A DNA stretch of 64,000 nt from Rhodosalinus halophilus (GTDB lineage Bacteria > Pseudomonadota > Alphaproteobacteria > Rhodobacterales > Rhodobacteraceae). A program made the translations under genes and the position numbers. Location: the NCBI RefSeq assembly GCF_003298775.1, contig NZ_QNTQ01000016.1:1-64000 (forward strand), read 5' to 3'. The notes below the pieces were generated by a model. It searched no databases and was not told where the DNA came from. It worked only from the letters and a program-made list of their open reading frames with translations. Within the stretch, counting starts at the first letter, position 1; each line of letters opens with the position of its first letter. Positions 53,972-61,755 of the stretch are shown piece after piece.

Positions 53972-54276
53972 GCGTTGTCTCCCTGTCGTGCGGACGGTTC
54001 CAGCCGCCCTGCCCTTTTCCGGATTGCGGCGTCCCGCGGGCGGGAGGCCGGACCGCTCATTGATTGAGCGCTCATTCAAAGAGTGTCCGCAGCCTCCCGC
54101 CGCGTCAAGCCCGTGCTCGTGGCCGAACACGGGCGTTCCCGCGCGGTCTCCTCGAAACGCACAAGAAATGCACGGTCTCGTGCCCGTTCCGGCGCCGTCG
54201 GACCTGACGCGGCCACAGGCCCTTCCACGGCCGGACGACCGCCATCAGGGCGAATCGGCTCGCCCGCCCGTATCGG
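53972..54276. other. Intergenic region between PotD-like and TetR 2 genes
   Basis: About 305 bases. It contains operator 2 (54060-54079), about 90 bases before the PotD-like ATG. No gene is supported in the rest (54085-54276). Confidence 0.6.
54060..54079. promoter_or_regulatory. BetI-like operator 2
   Basis: TTGATTGAGCGCTCATTCAA, a 20-bp inverted repeat perfect except for one pair. It lies upstream of the binding-protein/transporter unit. It matches the boxes at 44862 and 54995 at nearly all positions. Confidence 0.78.
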
Positions 54277-54930
54277 TCAGTCCCGGGCGGCGAAGGCCCC
54301 GCGGTCCGGCAACAGCCGGGCAAGCAGACCGCGCAGCGCGCGGCGGCCGTCTTCGGGCCCGTGCGCCGAGGGGAACAGATAGAGCTTCTGCCAGTAGCCG
54401 TCGCAGAAGGTGTCGAGCCATTCGGCCAACTCGCCTGCGTCTGCGTCGCCGCTCACGAGCTCGCGGCAGATGCCGCGCAGCGCGTCGAACCTGCGGGCGT
54501 CGAAATCGGCGGCGATCTCCGCGTAGGTTTCGGTCGTCTTCAGCTCGCCCCAGAAGGCATACCAGACCGCCAGCGCGTCGCGGCTGCAGACTTCCGGCCG
54601 GAAATCCGCGTCGAGCAGCGCGAGCAGCCGGTCCTCGGCGCGCGGGCCGGCAGCGTCGAGCGCAGCCATCCAGTTCGCCTCGTAGCGGCGATAGATCTCG
54701 CGCAGCGCTGCGGTCAGAAGACCCTGCTTGGTCTCGAAGTAGAACACGGCCACGCCCTGCGAGAGCCCGGCCTCGCGCGCCACGGTGGCGAGCGTCGTAC
54801 GCGCCAGACCGTGCCGGACGATCGAGCTCAGCGTCGCCTCCACCAGCTGCCGGCGGCGCATGTCGGCGTTGGTCTTGCGCTCCTTCCGGGGACGCTGCGA
54901 GCCGCTCTGCCCGGTGCGCATCTCGCTCAT
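54277..54930 (-). CDS. BetI-like TetR regulator 2
   Basis: A 217-residue TetR-family protein with the helix-turn-helix RRQLVEATLSSIVRHGLARTTLATVAREAGLSQGVAVFYFETK, close to BetI and to regulator 1 (49236). The C-terminal region has a BetI-like DTFCDGYWQKLYLFP. The ATG at 54930 is used, with GGGAGA upstream; the upstream in-frame extension is not protein-like. It is divergent from the oxidoreductase gene at 55071, and operator 3 lies between, so self-control is likely. Two related regulators in one locus suggest either two signals or a shared site. Confidence 0.9.
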   Translation of the reverse strand: MSEMRTGQSGSQRPRKERKTNADMRRRQLVEATLSSIVRHGLARTTLATVAREAGLSQGVAVFYFETKQGLLTAALREIYRRYEANWMAALDAAGPRAEDRLLALLDADFRPEVCSRDALAVWYAFWGELKTTETYAEIAADFDARRFDALRGICRELVSGDADAGELAEWLDTFCDGYWQKLYLFPSAHGPEDGRRALRGLLARLLPDRGAFAARD

Positions 54931-54994
54931 CGCAGTCTCTCCCGCTTGGCGCGCCGCGAATAGCAGCAAGTCCCATGGGGGTCCAGCGCAGGAA

Positions 54995-55014
54995 TTGTTT
55001 GAGCGTTCATTCAA
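54995..55014. promoter_or_regulatory. BetI-like operator 3
   Basis: TTGTTTGAGCGTTCATTCAA, one more copy of the 20-bp dyad, with the left arm slightly degraded. It lies in the divergent gap between TetR 2 and the 55071 oxidoreductase. Confidence 0.72.
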
Positions 55015-55070
55015 ACTTTACCGCGGCCTGCGCGCCCGCTACCGTCGGGGCGACTCACCGGGGGAGCAAG

Positions 55071-56708
55071 ATGTCGGAGCATGGCCGATACGACGCCATC
55101 GTCGCCGGCGCGGGCCACAATGGCCTGACCGCCGCCTGCTACCTGCAGAAGGCGGGCCTGCGCACGCTGGTCGTCGAGAAGAACGACTGGATCGGCGGCG
55201 CCGCGGTCAGCCGGTCGCTCACGCCTGGATGGACCTACTCCAACTGCTCCTACGTCTGCTCGCTGCTGCGCCGCGAGATCGTGCGCGACCTCGACCTGCC
55301 GCGCTTCGGGCTGCAGGTGATCCCCTACGAAGGCGGCGGCAGCTTCACCCGGGACGGGCGGCACTTCGGCTACTACGCCGACCCTGCGCAACTTCGGCGC
55401 GAGCTGCGCCGCCACAGCCCACGCGACGCCGACGCCTACCAGCGCTACAGCCGGACGATCCTGCGGCAGTGCCGCTTCATCCGACCCTTCCTGCTGCGGC
55501 CGGCGCCCGATCCGCTCTCGGCGCGGCCGCGGGACCTGGGCGAACTGGCCTTCCTGCTCAAGCGGGCGCACGGCCTTGGTTCCCGCGAGCTCGGCGAGAC
55601 GATCCGCTTCTGGACCGCCTCGATCGGCGATTTCCTCGACGAGCATTTCGAGAGCGACCTGGTCAAGGCGCATCTCGCCGGCTCGGGCATCATCGGCACG
55701 GGACTCGGCGTCTATTCCCCCGGCACCGCCTATGTCCTGCTGCACCACTACATGGGCGACGTGGACGGCGCGATCGGCGCCTGGGGCTTCGCGCGGGGCG
55801 GCATGGGCGCGATCTCGAACGCGTTGGCGGCGGCCTTCGAGGAAGCCGGCGGCACGATCCGCACCGGCGCAGGGGTGGAGGAGATCCTCGTCGACGACGG
55901 GAAGGTGACCGGCCTCGCGCTGTCGGACGGGGCGGAGTTCCGCGCGCCCATCGTCGCCTCGAACATGGACGTCAAGCGCACGATCCTGCGCCACACGCCG
56001 CGCGCGGCGCTGCCGGAGGATTACCTGCGCGCGGTCGAGCGATTCAAGATCCGCGGCTCCTCGGCCAAGCTCAACATCGCGCTCGACGGCATGCCGGAGT
56101 TTCCCGCGGCGCCGCCGGGCGCGAGCTTCCTGCGCGGCGATCTGCACTGTTCGGAGTCGCTTCGGGAGCTCGAGCGCGCCTACGACGACTGGAAGCGCGG
56201 GCGCTGGTCGGACGAGCCCTATTTCGACATGCTGATCCCCTCGCAGATCGACCCGACGATGGCGCCGCCGGGCAAGCACATGATGACGGTGTTCATCCAG
56301 TATGCGCCCTACGAGCTGGAGGCGGAGGGCCTGCGCGCGGCCGGGAACTGGACGCCCGAGCGCCGGCAGGCGATGGCCGAAACCGTCCTCGACAAGATCG
56401 AGGTCGCCTGCCCCGATATCCGTCGCCGCATCCATCACATGGAAATCCGCAGTCCGAAGGAGCTGGAGGACGAGGTGGGGCTCACCGAGGGCAACATCTT
56501 CCAGGGCGAGCTGACCTTCGACCAGCTGCTCTTCAACCGTCCGGTGCCGGGCTATGCGCGCTACGACACGCCGGTGAAGGGGCTCTACATCGTCGGCTCC
56601 TCCGCGCATCCCGGCGGCGGCGTCATGGCCGCGCCGGGCGCGAACGCGGCGCGCGAGATCCTGCATCGCATCGGGCGGGCCGGCAACATGCCGGATCTCG
56701 CGGCATGA
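55071..56708 (+). CDS. Phytoene-desaturase/PYROXD2-like FAD oxidoreductase 1
   Basis: A 545-residue flavoprotein. It begins with a dinucleotide-binding motif (DAIVAGAGHNGLTAACYL, VVEKNDWIGGAAVSR) and ends with a matching C-terminal FAD segment (LYIVGSSAHPGGGVMAAPGANAA). It belongs to the phytoene-dehydrogenase-like NAD(P)/FAD family (PYROXD2-like) often found in amine or small-molecule catabolic loci, rather than carotenoid genes; no crtB/crtE genes are present. GGGGAG precedes the ATG. Its stop overlaps the next gene's ATG as ATGA, and that gene is a diverged paralogue. Confidence 0.88.
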   Translation: MSEHGRYDAIVAGAGHNGLTAACYLQKAGLRTLVVEKNDWIGGAAVSRSLTPGWTYSNCSYVCSLLRREIVRDLDLPRFGLQVIPYEGGGSFTRDGRHFGYYADPAQLRRELRRHSPRDADAYQRYSRTILRQCRFIRPFLLRPAPDPLSARPRDLGELAFLLKRAHGLGSRELGETIRFWTASIGDFLDEHFESDLVKAHLAGSGIIGTGLGVYSPGTAYVLLHHYMGDVDGAIGAWGFARGGMGAISNALAAAFEEAGGTIRTGAGVEEILVDDGKVTGLALSDGAEFRAPIVASNMDVKRTILRHTPRAALPEDYLRAVERFKIRGSSAKLNIALDGMPEFPAAPPGASFLRGDLHCSESLRELERAYDDWKRGRWSDEPYFDMLIPSQIDPTMAPPGKHMMTVFIQYAPYELEAEGLRAAGNWTPERRQAMAETVLDKIEVACPDIRRRIHHMEIRSPKELEDEVGLTEGNIFQGELTFDQLLFNRPVPGYARYDTPVKGLYIVGSSAHPGGGVMAAPGANAAREILHRIGRAGNMPDLAA

Positions 56709-58285
56709 GCGCGCGCTACGACGCCGTTGTGGTCGGCGGCGGGCACAACGGCCTCGTCGCCGCCGCGACGCTCGCGCGCGCCGGGCGCCGGGTCTGCGTG
56801 CTGGAGCGGGCCGACCGGCTCGGCGGGATGGCGGCGGGCGGCGCCTTCCCGGACGGAACGCCGATGCCGCGGATCGCGCACCTGCTCTACAATCTTTCGC
56901 CGGCCGTGCTGAACGAACTCGGGTTCGGCGCGGGCGGGCCGGTGGAGACGCGCGCGCTTCCCACGGTCTGCCTCGATCCGGAGGGGCGGCATGTGGTGGT
57001 GCGGGACGGGTCGCCCGTCTTGGCCGACGGCAGGCCGCACCCGGAGGCCGAGGCCTATCGCAGGCTCGCCGCGCGACTGGTCCGCTTCGGCGGGCTGCTC
57101 GCCCGGCTCGCGGACGCCCCCCCGCCGCAGGTGTCCGAGCGGCTTGCGGATCTGGCCGGGATGCGCCGGCTCGGCCCGCTGGCGGCGCTCGGCTGGGACT
57201 TCCGCAAGCTCGGCCGCGGCGACCGGCGCGAGTTCCTGCGCATCGTGCTGTCGAACGCCCATGACGTGATCCTGGACGAACTCTCCGACGGGCCGCTCGC
57301 CGGCAGCCTCGCGGCGGATGCGGTGCGCGGCGCCTGGGCCGGGCCGCGCGCGCCCGGCACGGTCTTTTCGCTGATGTATCGCCTGGCGCGCGGCGGCGGC
57401 GCGGCGCTGCCGCTGGGGGGGATGGACGCGGTGATCGCCGCCCTCGCCGACCGCGCCCGGTCGCTGGGCGCCGCGTTGCGCACCGGCGCGGAGGTGACGG
57501 AGGTGCGCGTCGAGGGCGACCGCGCCTGCGGCGTGCGGCTGGCCGACGGGGAAGAGATCGCGGCCGGGGCCGTGCTGGTGGCGACGGCGCCGGGCGCCGC
57601 GATGCGCCTTGCGGGCCCGGCGCACTACGACATCGAGGCGGTGCGCCGTCTGCGCAACATGCGCGCCAAGGGCACGGCGGCCAAGCTGAACCTGCGGCTC
57701 GACGGACTGCCGGAGGTGCCGGGGCTCGGCCCCGAGCTCCTGGGCGGGCGCCTCCTGCTGGCGCCTTCGGTGGAGCAGGTCGAACGCGCCTTCGACCCGG
57801 TGAAATACGGCCGCGTTTCCGAGGCGCCGGTGATCGAGGCGGTGATCCCTTCGCTCACCGACCCGCAGGCAGCGCCACATGGCGGGCATGTCCTGTCGGC
57901 CATCGTGCAGTATGTGCCGCATGCGCCGGAGGGCGGCTGGACCGGGGCGGCGCGCGACCGGCTCCGCGACGTAGCCCTCGCCGCGCTCGAGACCGCCCTG
58001 CCCGGCCTCTCGGCCCGCGTGACCGCGGCCGAAACCCTGACTCCTTCCGACATCGAGGCCGCGACAGGCGCGCCCGGCGGGCACTGGCACCACGGCGAAC
58101 TCAGCCTCGACCAGCTTCTGACGGTGCGGCCGGTCAACGGCATGGCGCGCTACCGCTTCGGGCCGGCGGGCCACTACCTGTGCGGCGCGGGCGCCCATCC
58201 GGGCGGCGACGTGATGGGCGCGCCCGGGCGCAACGCCGCGCGGGTCGCCCTGGCCGACGCGACCGCGGGGGAGGCGGCGGCATGA
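56705..58285 (+). CDS. Phytoene-desaturase/PYROXD2-like FAD oxidoreductase 2
   Basis: A 526-residue paralogue of the preceding protein: DAVVVGGGHNGLVAAATLARAG, CVLERADRLGGMAAGG, the C-terminal YLCGAGAHPGGDVMGAPGRNAARVA. Sequence outside the FAD motifs differs strongly between the two, so they are not simple duplicates and may form a heteromer or act on successive substrates. Start and stop overlap the neighbours as ATGA, so three genes (55071, 56705, 58282) are coupled. Confidence 0.86.
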   Translation: MSARYDAVVVGGGHNGLVAAATLARAGRRVCVLERADRLGGMAAGGAFPDGTPMPRIAHLLYNLSPAVLNELGFGAGGPVETRALPTVCLDPEGRHVVVRDGSPVLADGRPHPEAEAYRRLAARLVRFGGLLARLADAPPPQVSERLADLAGMRRLGPLAALGWDFRKLGRGDRREFLRIVLSNAHDVILDELSDGPLAGSLAADAVRGAWAGPRAPGTVFSLMYRLARGGGAALPLGGMDAVIAALADRARSLGAALRTGAEVTEVRVEGDRACGVRLADGEEIAAGAVLVATAPGAAMRLAGPAHYDIEAVRRLRNMRAKGTAAKLNLRLDGLPEVPGLGPELLGGRLLLAPSVEQVERAFDPVKYGRVSEAPVIEAVIPSLTDPQAAPHGGHVLSAIVQYVPHAPEGGWTGAARDRLRDVALAALETALPGLSARVTAAETLTPSDIEAATGAPGGHWHHGELSLDQLLTVRPVNGMARYRFGPAGHYLCGAGAHPGGDVMGAPGRNAARVALADATAGEAAA

Positions 58286-59487
58286 ACGCGCGCGACAGCT
58301 TCGCCGGCCGCGCCGCTACGCCCGTGCCGCAGGGGCTGATCGACGGCCCCTTTCACCAGCGCCTTGCCGCGCTGAACCACGCGCGGGCCTGGTACGACTG
58401 GGCGGGCTACGCCGCGCCCTCGGTGCTCGACACGGTGGAGTTCGAGTATTTCGCGCTGCGCAACGCGGCCTCGCTCTTCGACATCTCGCCGATGCGCAAG
58501 TTCCGCGTCGCCGGGCCGCAGGCCGAGGCGATGCTGAACCGGATGGTGACGCGGGACGTGGCGCGGCTCGCCCCCGGCCGGGTCGCCTATGTCCTGTGGT
58601 GCGACGAAGAGGGGATGGTGATCGACGACGGCACCCTCTTCCGCTTCGGGCCTGACGACTTTCGCCTCTGCTGCCAGGAGCCGATGTTCGGCTGGCTGGA
58701 AGACGCCGCCTGGGGCTTCGACTGCGCCGTGACGGACGAGACCGACGCGCTGGCGGCGCTCGCCCTTCAGGGCCCGACGTCTCACGCCATCCTCAAGGCC
58801 GCGGGGCTCGACCTGGGCGACCTGCGCCCCTTCGCGCACCGCGAGGTGGCGCCGGGGCTCGCGATCTCGCGGACGGGCTTCACCGGCGATCTGGGCTACG
58901 AGTTCTGGGGCGCGTGGGACGCCGCGCTGCCGCTCTGGGACCGGCTGTGGGAGGCAGGCCGCGCACATGGCCTGCGCGCGGTGGGCTACGAGGCGGTGAA
59001 CATCGCGCGGATCGAGGCCGGCTTTCTGACCGCAGGCGTCGATTTCCAGCCTGTCCACGCAGCCGAGCGCCTGCATCGCGGGCGCACGCCGCGAGAGCTG
59101 GGCCTCGAGCGGCTGGTGGACTTCGGCAAGGGGCATTTCAACGGCCGCCGCGCGCTTCTGGCAGCCGAGAAACGCGGCCCGCGCTCGCGGCTGCTCCGGC
59201 TCGATGTCGAGGGACACAAACCCGCGCAGGGCGCGCTGATCTATCATGGACGGCGCCGCGAGGTCGGGCATGTCACCTCCGGCACCTGGTCGCCCACCGC
59301 CAAGCGCAACATCGCGCTGGCCGAGGTGCGTGCGCCCTGGGGCACGACGAAGTCGGGCGACCTCTGGGCCGAGATCTACACCTGCGAGGAAGGGGTCTGG
59401 GAGCGGCGCATGGTCCGTGCCCGCCCGCAGAGGGCCGCCTTCTACCGCCCGGCCCGCGCCCGCGCGACCCCGCCCGCCGATTTCTGA
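58282..59487 (+). CDS. GcvT-like aminomethyltransferase/demethylase
   Basis: A 401-residue protein of the glycine-cleavage T-protein family, which moves methyl or methylene groups to tetrahydrofolate. Visible motifs: [53 protein letters not shown], and a C-terminal barrel with [19 protein letters not shown]. DmdA (DMSP demethylase) belongs to the same family; which substrate is used here is not shown. It is coupled to the PYROXD2-like gene by ATGA. It may accept one-carbon units released by the flavoproteins. Confidence 0.87.
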   Translation: MNARDSFAGRAATPVPQGLIDGPFHQRLAALNHARAWYDWAGYAAPSVLDTVEFEYFALRNAASLFDISPMRKFRVAGPQAEAMLNRMVTRDVARLAPGRVAYVLWCDEEGMVIDDGTLFRFGPDDFRLCCQEPMFGWLEDAAWGFDCAVTDETDALAALALQGPTSHAILKAAGLDLGDLRPFAHREVAPGLAISRTGFTGDLGYEFWGAWDAALPLWDRLWEAGRAHGLRAVGYEAVNIARIEAGFLTAGVDFQPVHAAERLHRGRTPRELGLERLVDFGKGHFNGRRALLAAEKRGPRSRLLRLDVEGHKPAQGALIYHGRRREVGHVTSGTWSPTAKRNIALAEVRAPWGTTKSGDLWAEIYTCEEGVWERRMVRARPQRAAFYRPARARATPPADF

Positions 59488-59507
59488 GACCACACGAAGG
59501 ACGCGCC

Positions 59508-60884
59508 ATGAACGATCCCCGCCCGCCAAAGACCGCCCGGCCCAACACCCCCGCGCCCGAGGATCTCACGACCTGGGACCGCGATCACCACCTGCACCCC
59601 TGGGCCGCGGTCGATCACTGGCGCGAGACGGAATACGAGCGCATCGAGCAGGCCGAGGGGATCCACGTCTGGAACGCCGAAGGGCGCCGTCTGATCGACG
59701 GGCCGGGCGGCATGTGGTGCGTCCAGATCGGCTACGGCAACCGCGAGATCGCCGAGGCGATCGCGGAACAGGCGGTGCGGATGCCCTACGCCTCGCCCTG
59801 GTCCGGCACCAACGCGCCCGCGGCGGAGCTCGCGCACCGCATCGCGGAGATGGCGCCGGGCGACCTCAACACGGTGCATTTCACCACCGGCGGCTCCACG
59901 GCCGTGGACACCGCCCTGCGCACCGCGCAGTTCCTCAACAACCAGCTGGGCCGCCCCGAGAAGAAGATCATCCTCGCCCGCGAGAAGGGCTATCACGGCT
60001 CCACCTACCTCGCGGCCAGCGTCACCGGGAAGGAAAGGTTCAGGACGCGCTTCGACCGCGACGCGCGGGTGCACTTCCTGCCCGACGTGAACCCCTATCG
60101 CCGCCCCGAAGGCATGAGCGTCGAGGACTGGTGCGACGCCAAGGTGGCCGACCTGGAAAACGCCATCGCCGAGATCGGCCCGGAGCGCATCGGCGCCTTC
60201 ATCGCCGAGCCCATACTGTGCTCGGGCGGCGTGATCGTCCCGCCCGAGGGTTATCACCGCCGCACGCTCGAGATCTGCCGCCGGCACGACATCCTCTATA
60301 TCTCCGACGAGGTGGTGACCGGCTTCGGCCGTCTGGGCCACTGGTTCGCATCGGAAGAGGTCTTCGGCATAAAGCCCGACATCATCACCTGCGCCAAGGG
60401 CCTGACCTCGGGTTATCAGCCGCTGGGCGCCTGCATCCTCTCGGACGAGATCATGGACCGTCTTGCGGCCGCCGGGGACTCGTCGGTCTTCTACAACGGC
60501 TACACCTATTCGGGTCACCCTGTGGCCTGCGCCGCCGCGCTCAAGAACATCGAGATCATGGAACGCGACCGCATCCTGGAACATGTCCGCGAGGTGTCGC
60601 CGCATTTCCACGCGCGCCTCGCCGAACTGGCTGACCACCCGATCGTGGGCGACGTGCGCGGCATGGGCCTTCTGGGCTGCGTCGAGGCGCGGCTGGGCGC
60701 GGGCACGCTGGAGGAGGACAGCCGCTTCGGCGAGGAACTCGACGCCGTCTGCGAGGAGATGGGGCTGATCCTGCGCCCCATCTTCAACATGGCCGTCTTC
60801 TCGCCCCCGCTCATCATCAGCAAGGCCCAGATCGACGAGATGTTCGACATCCTCGCCCGCGGCCTCGACCGCGTCGCGGCCTAG
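59508..60884 (+). CDS. Class III PLP aminotransferase
   Basis: A 458-residue omega-type aminotransferase. Typical parts: [53 protein letters not shown], the Asp/Val region [14 protein letters not shown], and the PLP Lys in [15 protein letters not shown]. It resembles putrescine/taurine-pyruvate aminotransferase families. It is 20 bases downstream of the GcvT-like gene on the same strand and converges with the methyltransferase gene, overlapping it by 4 bases. It would remove or add a primary amine group, which with the ALDH could make an acid from an amine. Confidence 0.92.
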   Translation: MNDPRPPKTARPNTPAPEDLTTWDRDHHLHPWAAVDHWRETEYERIEQAEGIHVWNAEGRRLIDGPGGMWCVQIGYGNREIAEAIAEQAVRMPYASPWSGTNAPAAELAHRIAEMAPGDLNTVHFTTGGSTAVDTALRTAQFLNNQLGRPEKKIILAREKGYHGSTYLAASVTGKERFRTRFDRDARVHFLPDVNPYRRPEGMSVEDWCDAKVADLENAIAEIGPERIGAFIAEPILCSGGVIVPPEGYHRRTLEICRRHDILYISDEVVTGFGRLGHWFASEEVFGIKPDIITCAKGLTSGYQPLGACILSDEIMDRLAAAGDSSVFYNGYTYSGHPVACAAALKNIEIMERDRILEHVREVSPHFHARLAELADHPIVGDVRGMGLLGCVEARLGAGTLEEDSRFGEELDAVCEEMGLILRPIFNMAVFSPPLIISKAQIDEMFDILARGLDRVAA

Positions 60885-61657
60885 GCGGGCTTGCGGGCGC
60901 GGATGTGATGGGGGCAGTGCTCGCCGCTTTCCAGAACGCCCACGAGGGCTCTCCAGGTCGCCTCCTGCTGGGCGATGAACCCGGCGCCGTGCTCGCGGTC
61001 CAGCCGCGGTCGCTCGGGGCCCGTCAGCCAGTCGAGTTCCTGCCGGCTCACCTCGGCATACCAGGGGTTGCGGTCGGTCAGGCCGATCTCGGTGAACCCG
61101 GCCCCCTCGAGCGAGGCGCGATAGGCCCGCGGCGAGGCCATGGCGAAATCCAGATCCTCCTGCGCGATGTAGTGCTGCATCGCTTCGGACGGCGGGCCGT
61201 CGTGCGAGATGAGCCAGTCCGAGGCGGCGAACCAGCCGCCGGGGCGGAGCACGCGGAAGACCTCGGCGCCGAGGAAATCCTTGTCGGGGATGTGAATGAT
61301 CGAGTCCTTGGAAAAGACCACGTCGAAGCTGCCCGGCCCGAAGGGCAGCGGGCCCGGCGCGACCTGCCGGATCTCGACCCGGTCCCCGAGCCCCGCCTCC
61401 TCCACCCGACGCCGCGCGGCGGCGCAGACCGGCCCCTCGACGTCGATGCCCGTCACGCGCCCGGCCCCGTAGTCGCGCGCGAGCGCCACGGTGATCGCGC
61501 CCGAGCCGCAGCCGATGTCGAGCACGTGCCGGCCGGTCAGGTCGAGCCCCTCCAGCACGCGCGCCACCTCCTCCGGGCCGCCGGGCGAGAGGAACCCCTC
61601 GCCCCAGATATCCTCGAGAAAGGCGATATGCGCGTCGTCGTAGAGGATCTCGGACAT
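60881..61657 (-). CDS. SAM-dependent N-methyltransferase-like protein
   Basis: A 258-residue class I methyltransferase. SAM motif [21 protein letters not shown], followed by [26 protein letters not shown] and [12 protein letters not shown]. The lead-in [22 protein letters not shown] is close to that of phosphoethanolamine or glycine/dimethylglycine N-methyltransferases, so an amine acceptor is likely. It is transcribed opposite to its neighbours. A methylase in a demethylation locus is noteworthy. Confidence 0.82.
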   Translation of the reverse strand: MSEILYDDAHIAFLEDIWGEGFLSPGGPEEVARVLEGLDLTGRHVLDIGCGSGAITVALARDYGAGRVTGIDVEGPVCAAARRRVEEAGLGDRVEIRQVAPGPLPFGPGSFDVVFSKDSIIHIPDKDFLGAEVFRVLRPGGWFAASDWLISHDGPPSEAMQHYIAQEDLDFAMASPRAYRASLEGAGFTEIGLTDRNPWYAEVSRQELDWLTGPERPRLDREHGAGFIAQQEATWRALVGVLESGEHCPHHIRARKPA

Positions 61658-61755
61658 GCTTTGCTCCCTGTCGATTACTCCGGGGAAGCTTCCATCGGGC
61701 AGGCGGAATATTCAAGCCGGCCGGCGCGCGGAACGGCGACACAGGGGAGGATGCG

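Noticed and set aside
55071-58285. Carotenoid biosynthesis (phytoene desaturase) interpretation
   Set aside because: No other carotenoid gene nearby; context is amine catabolism and the proteins fit the PYROXD2-like branch better.
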